DNA of 64,000 nt from Trichomonas vaginalis G3 (GCF_026262505.1 NC_067206.1:13202205-13266204); one strand, 5' to 3'; numbered from the stretch's first letter, positions 18,829 to 29,560 are shown. Notes: generated by a model not told the origin, from the sequence alone. Numbers and translations are program-made.

Positions 18829-19722
18829 ATGTCAACAACAGAGAACACAACAACAGTTATAGTCCATGAAGCTATAAATGAAGAATATGAGTGGGTTCAG
18901 TTTAACAAACAACTCCATCTCATTCGTTCGGTCAAAGACGATATGTACCAAATGCAAAGTATTTTGACAGCATGTTTTGCTCCAGATACTAAGAAACCAC
19001 AAGACTGGTTTAGGAACCAAAGCACACAAGAACTTTTGAGCGAAGCACAGCGAGACATACTTTTTTCTGAAAACAGTGAAGAACAGCGAGTAAGTAAAAA
19101 ACCGCAGTCGCCAAAACTCTATGAAAACAGTGAAGAACAGCGAGTAGGTAAAAAACCCCAGTCGCCAAAACTCTATGAAAATCGTGAAAAATTGCCAAAC
19201 GGTTTGAGAGGATATTATGTACATAGACTTCTTGTAAATGCTGTTGCAATGTGGGCTTCGCCTCGTTATGCTTGGTATATTTACAGACTTCTTGACGAAA
19301 TTCATAGACAAGAACGTGAAGAGATGGAAAACAAGCTTGAAGCAAAAGACAAAAGCATTCAGAAAAGAATACCACGTTCGGTACCAAAAGGTAAGGAAAA
19401 GAACTATAAGTATATGATTTATACTGAAGAGATGGAAAATGAAGAAGATAAAGATATGGTTATGTTGCATTTAGTCAGAAGAAACAACAAAAGCTTTTAC
19501 GACCTTGCTAAGATTTACAAATCTGACAGAAATTGGTTCTATCGCGAAAACTTACCGATTTCAATGACTCCAAATGAAGATGTGAAACAAATAGTTCAAG
19601 ATACGTTACCTCAAACACACTATGATATTAAAGGTTGTACAATTCTTACCTTCAAAGAAGATTTGCCATTGTTAAAGGAAAAAATAACAGAGTATTTTGA
19701 CAACTTCAAACAAGTAGAGTAA
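18829..19722 (+). CDS. KilA-N plus DUF3627-like protein, element 1 copy
   Basis: A 297-residue protein. KilA-N region: KKPQDWFRNQSTQELLSE (about 62-79) and, after an insertion, LPNGLRGYYVHRLLVNAVAM (about 125-144) with WASPRYAWYIYRLLDEI. A short coiled segment is followed by a C-terminal domain (NYKYMIYTEE, then MVMLHLVRRNNKSFYDLA) like DUF3627, which accompanies KilA-N in iridoviruses and ascoviruses. The KilA-N part contains an 18-residue tandem duplication (SEEQRVSKKPQSPKLYEN twice). A near-identical relative lies at 53,115-53,974 in element 3. Looks whole. Likely a DNA-binding regulator. Confidence 0.7.
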   Translation: MSTTENTTTVIVHEAINEEYEWVQFNKQLHLIRSVKDDMYQMQSILTACFAPDTKKPQDWFRNQSTQELLSEAQRDILFSENSEEQRVSKKPQSPKLYENSEEQRVGKKPQSPKLYENREKLPNGLRGYYVHRLLVNAVAMWASPRYAWYIYRLLDEIHRQEREEMENKLEAKDKSIQKRIPRSVPKGKEKNYKYMIYTEEMENEEDKDMVMLHLVRRNNKSFYDLAKIYKSDRNWFYRENLPISMTPNEDVKQIVQDTLPQTHYDIKGCTILTFKEDLPLLKEKITEYFDNFKQVE

Positions 19723-19739
19723 ATTGCACTCTTTATTTT

Positions 19740-20615
19740 TCAAGCTTGACTTTTTACAATTTGAACTTTGTTTGCGTAGATATGAATTCTGAAAGAAGTA
19801 TGAGGGTCTTGTATGACTTTGTACTTCTCCCATAGTTCATGTCTGTCAAACTTACCTGCCATGGACTCTTTCATAAGTTCCATGAAATCGTCTTCGGACA
19901 ATCCGGGGAAAAGTATTATGTCAGTAAGTATTCTCTTTACATCCTTACTTAAACTCTTTGCTGTCTGTACACAAATGACAACTGAGATGTTAAAGTGTCT
20001 GAGCTTCTTAAGAATTCGACACATATCTTGTTCTCTATTCTTTAACAAAGGATGAGAGGCGAAATCATCTAAGATAAGAAGACATCTGTGAGGGTACGTT
20101 TTCCAATCGTAAGATTGCAATTTCTTCGAAATGTATTCTATCTCTTTCTGTTTGTTTCTGAAGTGTTTCTTCTCTAATATTCTCTGCATTTCCTCATTTG
20201 GGTCTTTAAACTTCGAATTGACATACTCATTTATAGCATTATACTTCAAAACTCTTCTTTGGTACTTCTTTATCCAATCTAACAACTCAGTATCCTTTAT
20301 ACATACTAACTTTGACTTCTTTATAATATCTTTGAACGAATTGACGGTTTGGTCAAATTGACCAGAAGTACTACAAATAACAACTAACTCATAGAATGGG
20401 TTCTTCTCATCTAGTTCTTGTTGTTGTGCAGCCATTTTAAGATAAGTGAAAGTCTTACCCGACCCAGGTGGTGCAATTAGACCTGTTATACCATTCTGAG
20501 CAAATAAGAACTTGTCATGTATAGGCTTTATCTGAGCATTTTCTAACTTCCTCTTGTTCTTGTTTAAAACATTCTCAAATTTCTTGTCAATGTCAGCAAA
20601 CTTTTTTTCTAACAT
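19740..20615 (-). CDS. FtsK/HerA (A32-like) genome-packaging ATPase, element 1
   Basis: About 291 residues. Walker A is IAPPGSGKTFTYLK near residue 48, Walker B is CLLILDDFASHPLL near 180, followed by a VVICVQTAKSLS sensor-like strand. This set marks the poxvirus A32/Polinton packaging ATPase that pumps DNA into capsids. The frame stays open to 20,717, but the ATG at 20,615 fits better since it does not overlap the divergent gene and lies behind TATTTTTAGAAAAATTAAAA. Looks whole; the relatives in elements 2 and 3 are clearly diverged. Confidence 0.8.
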   Translation of the reverse strand: MLEKKFADIDKKFENVLNKNKRKLENAQIKPIHDKFLFAQNGITGLIAPPGSGKTFTYLKMAAQQQELDEKNPFYELVVICSTSGQFDQTVNSFKDIIKKSKLVCIKDTELLDWIKKYQRRVLKYNAINEYVNSKFKDPNEEMQRILEKKHFRNKQKEIEYISKKLQSYDWKTYPHRCLLILDDFASHPLLKNREQDMCRILKKLRHFNISVVICVQTAKSLSKDVKRILTDIILFPGLSEDDFMELMKESMAGKFDRHELWEKYKVIQDPHTSFRIHIYANKVQIVKSQA

Positions 20616-20651
20616 ATTTTTAGAAAAATTAAAATTTTTATCTTTTAGAAA

Positions 20652-21104
20652 ATGTCTAGCGATTTCGCTATCTATATTCGAGACAAGCTTTTCGACAGCA
20701 AAACATCTGTCGACCATAAAATCTTACATAGTGTAAACAAGAAAGGTGAATTTGTTCTAAAGTTCTGTTTCTGGGAATATGACAAGAACCATAAAACATT
20801 AAGCAGAGCAGTCTTAAAATTTGTCAATGACAGACTTGTTGACAGAGATGACGCCGATTGGAAAGATGAAGTCCAACAAAAGTTCTTAGAATGCAAAGAA
20901 GACACATGCGCTGTTCTTGAAGATGAAATAGAAAACAGAATAAATGAGCTATTAAAGGACAAAGAACTTTTACATAAATATGGTTGCGCCAAATTTGACA
21001 TAACTCCACCAGAAAAGAAGAAGAGAGAAAAGAAAGAAAAGAAAGTAGAAGAAGAGAAGAAAGAACCTGAACCAGTTCCAGAGAAAAAGAAATTTGACAT
21101 GTAA
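20652..21104 (+). CDS. Unknown protein, 150 residues, Lys/Glu-rich tail
   Basis: The N-terminal 100 residues form a compact domain (FVLKFCFWEYDKNHKTLSRA, then VLKFVNDRLV); the rest is low-complexity Lys/Glu/Pro. The domain resembles the gene at 54,081 in element 3 (FTYVLKEYDRYHNE, LIKFVDKKLV), so it is a conserved Polinton protein of this lineage. It shares a 36-base divergent promoter with the ATPase. Function unknown. Looks whole. Confidence 0.55.
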   Translation: MSSDFAIYIRDKLFDSKTSVDHKILHSVNKKGEFVLKFCFWEYDKNHKTLSRAVLKFVNDRLVDRDDADWKDEVQQKFLECKEDTCAVLEDEIENRINELLKDKELLHKYGCAKFDITPPEKKKREKKEKKVEEEKKEPEPVPEKKKFDM

Positions 21105-21120
21105 AAATAAAATTTTATTT

Positions 21121-21540
21121 TTAGAACATTTCCGGGTCAATGTCAATGTTCTCTTCCTCTTTAGGAGTAAACACTGGCTTAGACTCTAAAATCTTTTTAC
21201 CCAATTTACCTTGAACTTCAACTATCTTAGACTCATAATATTCATAGTCGTCTGCTTTCTTTGGTTCATAAGGTATAACAAGTTTGTATGCTTTACCTTC
21301 TTCGAGTTTTGAGAACTTTCTGTCAAAATTTTCTTTGACTGTTAACAAACCTTCTATGTCTAAGTCTTCAAAAGTTGCACCACTTTTTCTAACAACAGCA
21401 AACTTAACTGGTGCAATGTTCCAAATTTTGTCAAATGTAGACTTTTCAAAATCGTAGAAGTAAACATTCAAATATGCGAATGGAGCTAACTTATCTTTGA
21501 CTTCTGTCATGTACTTATTTACTGAGATGAATTTTGCCAT
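21121..21540 (-). CDS. Unknown protein, 139 residues, acidic C-terminus
   Basis: MAKFISVNKYMTEVKDKLAP begins a probably beta-rich domain with a later segment YKLVIPYEPKKADDYEYYES; the end is acidic (EEENIDIDPEMF). The gene at 52,563-53,033 has a comparable size, place near replication genes and acidic end (IDIDEGSEMVEEIDPDVI). A small acidic-tailed beta protein next to a helicase suggests a single-strand-binding protein; that is an inference from build and position only. Looks whole. Confidence 0.5.
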   Translation of the reverse strand: MAKFISVNKYMTEVKDKLAPFAYLNVYFYDFEKSTFDKIWNIAPVKFAVVRKSGATFEDLDIEGLLTVKENFDRKFSKLEEGKAYKLVIPYEPKKADDYEYYESKIVEVQGKLGKKILESKPVFTPKEEENIDIDPEMF

Positions 21541-21576
21541 CTTTTCTATCGGATAAAAAAATATTTTTTTTTAAAT

Positions 21577-22811
21577 TTACTCAGAAAAATTTTTCTTTGT
21601 ATATACACCATTCTGAACATCTAAAAGACTTTTGACATTTGCCAAGAATGTACGTTTAGACGCTGCCATATAACCATATTCTTGACAATATTGTTTATAC
21701 GAATCGTACAATGACCTTTCATCTAATGACACAAAGTCAGTTTCATCTATGAACAGTTCATATACACTCTTGTTTGCTTCTAACAATGTTTGTCTCTCTT
21801 CGGTATGTGGAATTTGTCTTGGATTGAACTTAGAAATATCTAATGTCATGAAATATGAGAACAAGTGGTTGTAAAAAGTCAGATGTCAAAGTTTCTGCTA
21901 AGTCGTCAAAATATTCTGTATCTTGCATATGAGAATCTGACGTTCTGACAACTACATATCTTCTGTCAGAACTTTCTAACTTCATCGGAACAGCATTGTT
22001 TGAAACCATAATGAAGTTTGCAACATTTTCACAAACTCTTTGGTCTTTATACTTTCTTTCAACAACTCCAACTTTGTCTGTTATAAGACTCTTCAAAGCA
22101 TCTGAGTTCAAAATTTTTGTTGTATCTATACTTTGAAGTTCATTGCAAACTATAAGTTTCATATTCTCTATTGAGGAGTTAAATTTACCGCAGATGTTTT
22201 CTAAGTTTGTCATATTCGGATTCGAATAGCCCTCTAACAGTTTGCACAAAATATCTGTAAAGAAAGTATTCTTACCAGTTCCTTGTTTTCCAATTATAAT
22301 GAGAGCAGTTTCATTTTAGCACTTGGATGTTGTAAGATGTTTGCAAACCAACATAAGATATACTCATAAACCTTTTCGTTTCCATTGCATATAATTTCTT
22401 TGACATGGTCTAACCAAGCTTCTATAATATTTTCTTTCCATTCTACTTGTTCATATTTATATCCAGTGAAGATAGAATAGAAGTTTGGAGAAGGTGTATA
22501 AACTTTATACCACGAACTGAAAAATCTTCAAGTTTTGACAATAAGATATCCCAAGCATCTAACATCTTCATGCCAACTTGTACGACTTTTATTTTCTTAA
22601 GTTTCTGTCTACATTCTTGTTCTGAAACTATTGTCGCTTTAGGTTTGTTAAAGACTACATCCCATTCTTTCATAACATAACATTCTGGGGCAGAGTCGAC
22701 ATAAATGACTAAACGTTTCAAATTCTCGACTGCTTTGTTATAGTCTCGAAATGGACACATATTTCTGAATGCTTGGAAGTCATAAAAATCTGAAACATCT
22801 ATTCTGTACAT
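21577..22811 (-). pseudogene. SF3 helicase (D5/primase-helicase-like) region, broken
   Basis: The middle matches the SF3 AAA+ core: a Walker A segment near 22,290, NMKLIVCNELQSID as the Walker B region, and VANFIMVSNNAVPMKLES followed by DRRYVVVRTS as the sensor/arginine region. The C-terminal part has a winged-helix look (SLDERSLYDSYKQYCQEYGY). Such helicases unwind DNA in NCLDVs, virophages and some Polinton-like viruses. Broken, about two or three breaks. No equivalent is seen in the visible parts of elements 2 and 3. Confidence 0.65.
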
Positions 22812-22841
22812 TTTTATAAAAATAAAAAAAAATTATTTTTT

Positions 22842-23637
22842 TTATTCTTGACTTTGTTGTTCCATTTGTTGCATTTGTTGTTCTTGAGCTATTTGTTGTT
22901 GAAGTTGTTCTTGTAATACAATACTTTCACCAGTTGCATCTTCCAATTCGAACTTTCTGCCGTCATTGACAAATACATAGGACATAAAAGTTTTACAGGA
23001 ACAAAGTTTGCGTCAACTAATGTCAACGTTATACTTGCCAAAGTGTTTGAGTTCACTAAGGTTGAAAATTCTGCATTCGAATGAACAATAGGCAAACCAG
23101 CAGAGAAAGTATTGTTTATACGCATAAGTATCTTTTGGTCATAATAGTTTCTGTCGACATTCGAATAACACTTTGAACCTAAGTTTGAAACAATATATAA
23201 GATTGGTGTGCTTAATGTCAATGGAATAGACATTCCTTGTATGACACCTTTTCCTGTTATAGGAAACTGTTGGTAGTAAAAACCAGAAATAAGTTTTGTA
23301 TTATAGCTCATATCGTTTATAGTAAACTCAGTCGGACATCCAAACATAATGAAACCTGCTCTAGTTGCAGCACATGTTACACCCGTACTTAAAGTATTAA
23401 ATAAGTCAACAAAACCTGTTGGTGGTATATCTGAGTAAGTATCTTCAAAGGAGTATTTTTACCATTCACAACAATAAAGTCTTCTGGTGTCAAAAGAGCA
23501 AAACAGGCTTTAGTCGTCATTGTGTTTAAGGTTAGTTTACAATATCGTCCTTGAGGACTTTGTAAGTTTGTTGTTATAGAATTATATGACTCAGGGTTTT
23601 TAGTCGTAATAGTATAAACCATTATGTCTTCTGCCAT
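22842..23637 (-). pseudogene. Penton-like minor capsid region, element 1, broken
   Basis: Single-jelly-roll-like protein. Starts MAEDIMVYTITTKNPESYNS; the C-terminal part has ASITLTLVDANFVPVKLLCP, which matches MQFRLVDFQGEPVELKAPVR in the penton candidates of elements 2 and 3; a Gln-rich tail follows. The genomic place (beside the same two small genes as in element 2) agrees. It would form the capsid vertices. Broken, about two breaks. Confidence 0.65.
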
Positions 23638-23647
23638 TTATATATAT

Positions 23648-23878
23648 TTAAAAGTTTTTCTGAAAGTGGAGAAGAACTTCATCTAAACTTTCACATGGCG
23701 TTTCTTGAAGTTCTCTGTCTAAGAAGTTCAAATATTTTGTAAAGACATAGAACTTTCCTTTGTCTACACGAACAAACAAAACAGGGTCTTTCATATCGTT
23801 CAAAAGTGTGTAAAGTCCTTTACATGAAATAAAGTCTATATTATTTTTCTTCAAACATCTTTCAAGAAGTTTTGACAT
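23648..23878 (-). CDS. Conserved small protein beside the penton gene, element 1
   Basis: 76 residues: MSKLLERCLKKNNIDFISCK, then VLFVRVDKGKFYVF and a C-terminal acidic/hydrophobic helix ESLDEVLLHFQKNF. Same size, position and build as 34,942-35,181 and 61,908-62,180 (ending FDTVEEVLDRYYKLL). A conserved companion of the penton gene in this Polinton lineage; role unknown. Looks whole. Confidence 0.55.
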   Translation of the reverse strand: MSKLLERCLKKNNIDFISCKGLYTLLNDMKDPVLFVRVDKGKFYVFTKYLNFLDRELQETPCESLDEVLLHFQKNF

Positions 23879-23928
23879 TTTTACTTAGCAAATAAACTTT
23901 AATGAAATGTTGTGGTCGTCAAATATTT

Positions 23929-24465
23929 TTATAAGTCTGGGAAACTATATTTTAAGTTCAACGTTTCACCTCCTTTCATAACGTATATCTTGTCAATGAC
24001 ATTATATGAAACACCACAGCAACTAATGTCGGGTTCTATTTCTTTGATGTTTATATCGTCTGCCTCTGTCAAAAGTTTCAATAGTTCTTTCAAAACTTCA
24101 TGAGGTGCAATGACATATGAGTTCACTTTTACAGGGTTGTGTTCGACCAAGTTTAACATTATACTTAAAGCTTGACAAATCTTCTCCTGAGTTTGAAGTT
24201 TGTCTTTCAGTTGTTGGTAGTCATTTCGAATATCTGCAACAGAACTTAAGTCTCTGCTAACTTCAGGATATGTTGGTTGTTCTTTTACAGGAACAATTGT
24301 TATACCATCTTCGTCTTCGTATGGTTTCCCCACTTCAACATCTCTGTCTTTGACATTGACAACAACACTTTGACTGTTTGTTTGAGTTGGTGAATTTAAC
24401 TTCACATCTGCCACCGCCATTAAACCTTTTGAAACACTTACGCTTCTATTTTTCGGAAATGACAT
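23929..24465 (-). CDS. Conserved ECC(G)-motif protein, element 1
   Basis: 178 residues. A disordered first 90 residues (KNRSVSVSKGLMAVADVKLN) precede a helical part and a conserved end, EIEPDISCCGVSYNVIDKIY and then GETLNLKYSF. The proteins at 34,331-34,945 and 62,240-62,854 end the same way (PEIECCGQTPPFMKIGNI, VEFKYKYS). The paired cysteines are the constant feature. Start taken at the ATG at 24,465, behind ATTTTTATTCTAAGTAAA-like sequence. Probably a minor virion protein by neighbourhood; function unknown. Looks whole. Confidence 0.55.
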   Translation of the reverse strand: MSFPKNRSVSVSKGLMAVADVKLNSPTQTNSQSVVVNVKDRDVEVGKPYEDEDGITIVPVKEQPTYPEVSRDLSSVADIRNDYQQLKDKLQTQEKICQALSIMLNLVEHNPVKVNSYVIAPHEVLKELLKLLTEADDINIKEIEPDISCCGVSYNVIDKIYVMKGGETLNLKYSFPDL

Positions 24466-24483
24466 TTTACTTAGAATAAAAAG

Positions 24484-24903
24484 ATGGACGTATTCGGATA
24501 TCTTATTGAATTGAAGCAGAACAAAGTTTATACTCACAAACAATACAAATACATTGACAGAATAGTTCTTTACACAAACAATGGAAAATGTTATAGAATA
24601 GCAGTCTTTGCTGAACCTAAATATTTTCATAAAGCAAAGAAAGTTGGTATAACTGAAATGGTGAAAGTTCTTGAAGCAGACAAAAATATAACTTCAAAAC
24701 TTACAGATATTACTAAAGGAAAGTTTATAATACAATATTATGTCAAAACTGGCGTACTGTCAATATTTGACGGAGAGAAGTCAGTTCAAGAACAACTTAC
24801 TGACCTGCTGCCAAAATCTGCTCGATGGAAGCTGTCGTTATGCCAATCTGAGGAGCCCCAGCAGGTTTCATCGAACGAATCTTCAAAAGAGCATCTTCCG
24901 TGA
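24484..24903 (+). CDS. Unknown small protein opposite the capsid gene
   Basis: 139 residues. MDVFGYLIELKQNKVYTHKQ begins a probable beta domain (YIDRIVLYTNNGKCYRIAVF). The gene is divergent from the ECC-motif gene by 18 bases, the same layout as 34,305/34,331 in element 2, so it may be the counterpart of 33,906-34,305. Its last third overlaps the 3' end of the capsid gene on the other strand. Confidence 0.45.
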   Translation: MDVFGYLIELKQNKVYTHKQYKYIDRIVLYTNNGKCYRIAVFAEPKYFHKAKKVGITEMVKVLEADKNITSKLTDITKGKFIIQYYVKTGVLSIFDGEKSVQEQLTDLLPKSARWKLSLCQSEEPQQVSSNESSKEHLP

Positions 24904-26403
24904 AAAGTGCTATTGGTTTTGTAAACTTCTTTGCTCTCAGTTCATCTGGACCGTCTCTGTCACCAGTATATTGTATTTGTACAGTACCAACAGTTGAAAT
25001 ACCACCCATAAAGTCTTCTGAGTCAGCAAATGGAATGCCAAGCCAAAAGTTTGAACGGTCTCCATTTGTATATTGAGTTTTTTGACCTCCTGTATGAGTC
25101 CATACTTTCACATATGGCATAATAGAACTTTGCATTTCAGGGTTAATGGTTGTTGTGAAGTTGTTGTTAAAGTTCATAGCATCTAATGTCAAGTTGTATG
25201 ACCTCATATCCTCAACTGTAGAATATTCTTCTCTTGGATAATATTTGCCATCTATGTTTATATGATATTTAATACCAGGGTTGTAGAAACAAGAATAGTC
25301 ATTTATAGTTCGTCTGAACAGTACAAACATAGTATCTGCATGTTTCATTGCAGTTGTTAAAGCAATATCTGTTCTTGCACCTGGGTCAGCACTTTGGTTT
25401 CCAACTTCACCTGCAAAGTCTTTGACAGATATTTGGTGTATAGGGAACATAAGTGGAACTGCAATATATTTGGCAGCTAAAGCATTTGAAATATCTGGGT
25501 CCAACATATAAACGGCAAGTCTGCTTTCTATTCTCTTGCATTCAAACTTTTCGCATGTGAACTTAACTGGGTCCCAAGCATCTCCAGCAGCATTGAAATA
25601 ATAGTTTACTTCATTGTTGAAGTTTGAGAAACCAAAGTCTAAGTCAACTTTGTCTTTGCAAAATTCGGCGAATGATGTTTTATTTGTTCCTTTACGTCTG
25701 TAATAGTGAATGGGTCTTGTGTTGGTGCAATGACTAAGTTATTTTTGCTTGGAGTAAGTTCGATAGAAATTTTTCCTGCCCAGTTTGGCAAGTATCTTAA
25801 AAACCTGAAGATGAGGAAAGATGACAAAGGAACTCTAAGTTTCAGTTTTACTTTGGTTACTGCATTTCCATCTGAACCAGAAAGGTTAACATAAACTCCT
25901 GGAACGTTAGGGTCAAGTCTTCTTATTTTCTCAATAGTTGCATATTGGTCTGTTTGTTCTCTAGCTTGTGGTTGTACTGAGTTTCTCAAAGCGAACCATT
26001 CATAGTTTGCCCATGTTACTGTTTGAACTAAGTCAGAGTTAGAATATATCTTATATCCCATGAAAACTTCTGGAGCATATTGGTATCCGACATAGAAAAT
26101 TCCATTGCAACCTTTCTTGTCAGACAACTTGGCAGAAGGTTTTATTTCAATGTCTTGTTCCACGTATAAGAATGAGTTGTCAATAGAAATAATATGAAAC
26201 CTGTCGCAAGCAATATCTACTGTTGTTGAAGAACCTTCTCCAAACTCACCTACGTTTCCATAAGAAACAGCAGTTGTATATTCGTAAGTTCCAGGAACTA
26301 TTTCTGACCTTCTAATGGCATTGTCGCATTCGTTATACCATTCGGAAACATTTCCGTTCATGGCATCCAAAACTGTTGGCGTTATATTCTGAGCGGCGTA
26401 CAT
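24797..26403 (-). pseudogene. Major capsid protein (double jelly roll) region, element 1, broken
   Basis: Starts MYAAQNITPTVLDAMNGNVS. The N-terminal jelly roll ends with LRVPLSSFLIFRFLRYLPNW, the hallmark strand of Polinton/adenovirus-type capsid proteins; a second beta-rich half follows, with WTHTGGQKTQYTNGDRSNFW near its middle. The protein forms hexon-like capsomers. Similar place and character as 45,366-46,894. Broken, about one or two breaks. Confidence 0.7.
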
Positions 26404-26435
26404 TTCATATGGGTAAAAATATAGAATAGTTGGAT

Positions 26436-29400
26436 TTATATATCATAATAGAACCCACTCGGACCAAGCTTTACTTTCTTCCTGACTGAGTTTTTAACTC
26501 TTCTTTTTCCTTCATTGCCACTACTTTCACTAGATGAAGTTACTTCTTCACTACTTTCACTTTGTTCTACTCTTCTCTCTTCTTTGGTGTCGCTTTTGGT
26601 AACTTGCCTCTGCTTCAAGTTGTTGCATCTTTGCCTCATGTTCACCTAGTATGTTGTAAATTTCCCATGTCCTTTTTGCCTTTGGGCTCTGGTCGCCCAT
26701 CTCAGGTAACCTATATCCTAGAAAGATTTTGTCATAGTTTGTATTTGAGTCTTCGCGTATTGTTTGCATGACTCTTTCCTGAGTTTCCGGTTCAAGCTCT
26801 TCAAACAGAGCTTGTCCATATGGAATAAGCTCGTTTCCAAATATATGTTTTTGTAGCCATTCTGGTTTTCTTTCCATGTTACCAATAATATCTTTTGTGA
26901 ATGGGAAAGCTTTTACCCAATGTTTCAGTCTTGCGTCATTTATTTCTGTAGTTGGTTTTATTTTGTCAAGGAACATGTTTTTCAATACTAACATTTCATT
27001 TGGTACTGTCCATTTGAGTTTTCTTAAATATTCATCCATTCTCGGTTCATTGTCTGCAAAGTAAGTTTTTATGACATTTTGCAAACTTTCGTTTGCAAGG
27101 TCATGTACAATAGGTTCTCTTCCTTCTCTCTCCCTAACTTTCTTTCTAAACTCTTCACCAAATATACCATCTCTATGGTTCTGTGTAGTTCTTTGAGATA
27201 AATGTTCTAGAACGTCAGGTGTTATATTTCCTCAGCCATGTTCATTTCATACTGGTCCAAAATATCTGCATCTTTCATATCTTTCAATGGCATTAAAGCC
27301 GCGCTGAAAATACCAGCTATATCTGGTTCACCATTCACTTCCATTGCGTCTACAACTTCTTGGAATTGAGGTTGTAAGTTTATGAACCACCTATCCGGAT
27401 TAGCTTTATGACCCCATCTCATTGTAGTTCCATAGTCTGCAGAAACAAAAGTAGGTTTGTTTCCATATTGGTTAGGTTCTGAATGAACTTTAAACAATGT
27501 TTTCATTTCTATATGTTTTGTTGAAATTTAACCTTTTATTTTCACCGAGTTCAGCCAAAGATTGAACGTTATATGGTCGTAAGTAAAAAGGATTATTGTA
27601 TTTGCGTACATTTTCTTTCAGTACTTCCATTCTATGCTGAATATTTTCATCTGATGTTGGAGTCTTTTGTATGTCGGCGAACATTTTTCGATATTCTTCT
27701 ACTATGTCAGCCGAATTTTTCTTAGACTCTTGGAAAGATTCCATATTCTCCGCATACACTTGTTGAGGGTCAAGATTTTTTCGGCTGTTCCAAATCTTCA
27801 TCTAGTTCTGTGAAGTTAGTTTCCAAATGAGGGACTTGTTCGTTTCCTTCAGGCTCTTCTACTGTTGTTGCTGAACTATTTCTTCCATGTCTGGTTGTAT
27901 CTGAACTTCTTCCTGTGGAGTTTCTTGTACCTCATCTGCTGGCATTTCAATATATTCCGAGAACCGTTTTTAACAAGTTCCCTATTTAAGTCATCCGCAT
28001 TCATAAACCTTTCTTCTTTCGTTCCGTCTCTATTTTTACGCGTTTCATGAAGAGAGTTGAATTATCATTTAGCTCTGACATCAAATATCTCGGAGTAAAT
28101 TCATCCATGTCATTTGGATGATATGCTATTAAATCATATCCTTAGCGAGCTTGTATTTTCCAGGTTTGAAATTATATCCCATTTGGTGCTGAACCATAAA
28201 GCTAAATAGGTTCGGGTCAGTATTTCCTTCCTTGAACTTTTTAATAGCTTCTTTATATCTGTCACTAAAGTCAAGAGTATTGGGTAACCATAATCTTCCT
28301 TAAGCATTTTTAAGAATTCTTGGTTTCCTTGTTCTCTACTTCTTTTATGTCTTGCTCTGTTTGTGGTTGTTGTTGTGCAGGGTTTTGAACTGTTGGTTGT
28401 TGTGTAGTGTTTTGAACTGTTGGTTGTGGTGCTGGATTTTGAACTGTTGGTTGTTGTTGTTGTTTTGGTGCATGCCTGTGTCTGTGTCCATGTGACGATG
28501 TAAATGTTTTAGGTAGTCCCTGGTGCAGGTGCTTCTCTTGGAGGGTTTGTGGTATATAAGTTCCACTAGCTAGTATATAAGTTCCACCAGCTGGCACATA
28601 TGTTCCATCTGCAGCATAATGTCCTACCTGACTTTTCGTTCTTAAGGAAAGCATTTACTAGGTCTGTTTGGTCTGTTGTAACTCTTTTTCTTGACTTTCC
28701 ACAACAGTTGCTCTAACGGCGTCATAGGCACTTTGAACTGCCTGTCTCGTTGCTGCATCTGTTATTTTCGTCATATTTTGTGCTACTTCTCTTAACTCTT
28801 TGTCGAAACCTTCAGACTTCAGTTTCTTTCCAGATGAGAAGTCGTTCACTAGTTTCACCTTACTATGAAGAGCTTCGAAGGCATTCTTAAAGTCAGCATT
28901 CATTAAAGCTTCATTTGAACTGTCTTCATCCGCTTGTATTTTTGTCCTTATTGACCCTATAAGTTGGGCTGCTTTAGCGTTGGCTTGGGCATCTAACCAG
29001 TCATTATTAGCTTTTATATATTCTGCGCTTTTCATTGCCTTTTGCATGGCTGCGTCGTTATTTTTACTTTCTTGTGCTAAGTTTTCATACTGTACGGTTT
29101 GGTTTTGCAACTGTAAAAGTTTTCTGCCTTTACATTTGCTTCAACTTCTTTTTTTACTCATCGCTATCCATATATGTCTTCAGGGCTTTTTGTTTTATCT
29201 CTTCATCTTTCAGTACTTTATATTGAGTAGTATGGTTTTTCAAATTTATAACATCTTGTTCCATTTTTGCTATTCTGCTGCTTTTTCTGACACTTTTTTC
29301 GCATATTCCTCTGTACTTAGTTCTTTCAGTTGTTCTTCTTTCTTCTTTTTCTCTACGTTTAACTCATTGAGTTTCTTTGTGTGTCTGTCATATTCTAGTT

Positions 29401-29488
29401 TCTTTTCGTTTTCATTTATTTGTTTCTGTATGTCTATGTTTGACTTTTTGACATCTGTTATTTGATTTTTGAGTGAACTCAAATTCAT
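26436..29488 (-). pseudogene. Long coiled-coil/Gln-rich block of element 1, badly broken
   Basis: About 3 kb of minus-strand coding-like sequence in several pieces, all rich in Glu, Lys, Gln and Asn. Segments include EPRMDEYLRKLKWTVPNEML, WGHKANPDRWFINLQPQFQE, a Pro/Gln-rich repeat stretch around 28,400 and coiled-coil helices (28,660-29,480). It is probably one or a few large structural proteins. No family recognised. Perhaps eight breaks. Confidence 0.4.
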
Positions 29489-29560
29489 TTGACTTTGAGG
29501 TTATAAGCTGTTCCGTCTGCAGCTCCACATAGCCTGCCATTTTCGCTAAAAGTGCCGCTC

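Noticed and set aside
6642-19722. Prophage or bacterial contig (D12 methyltransferase, tail fibre, KilA-N, T5orf172)
   Set aside because: The same block has a protein-primed PolB, retrovirus-type integrase, double-jelly-roll capsid and terminal repeats with a 5-bp duplication in a eukaryote-type gene, beside GT17 and GT61 enzymes. This is a Polinton in a protist.
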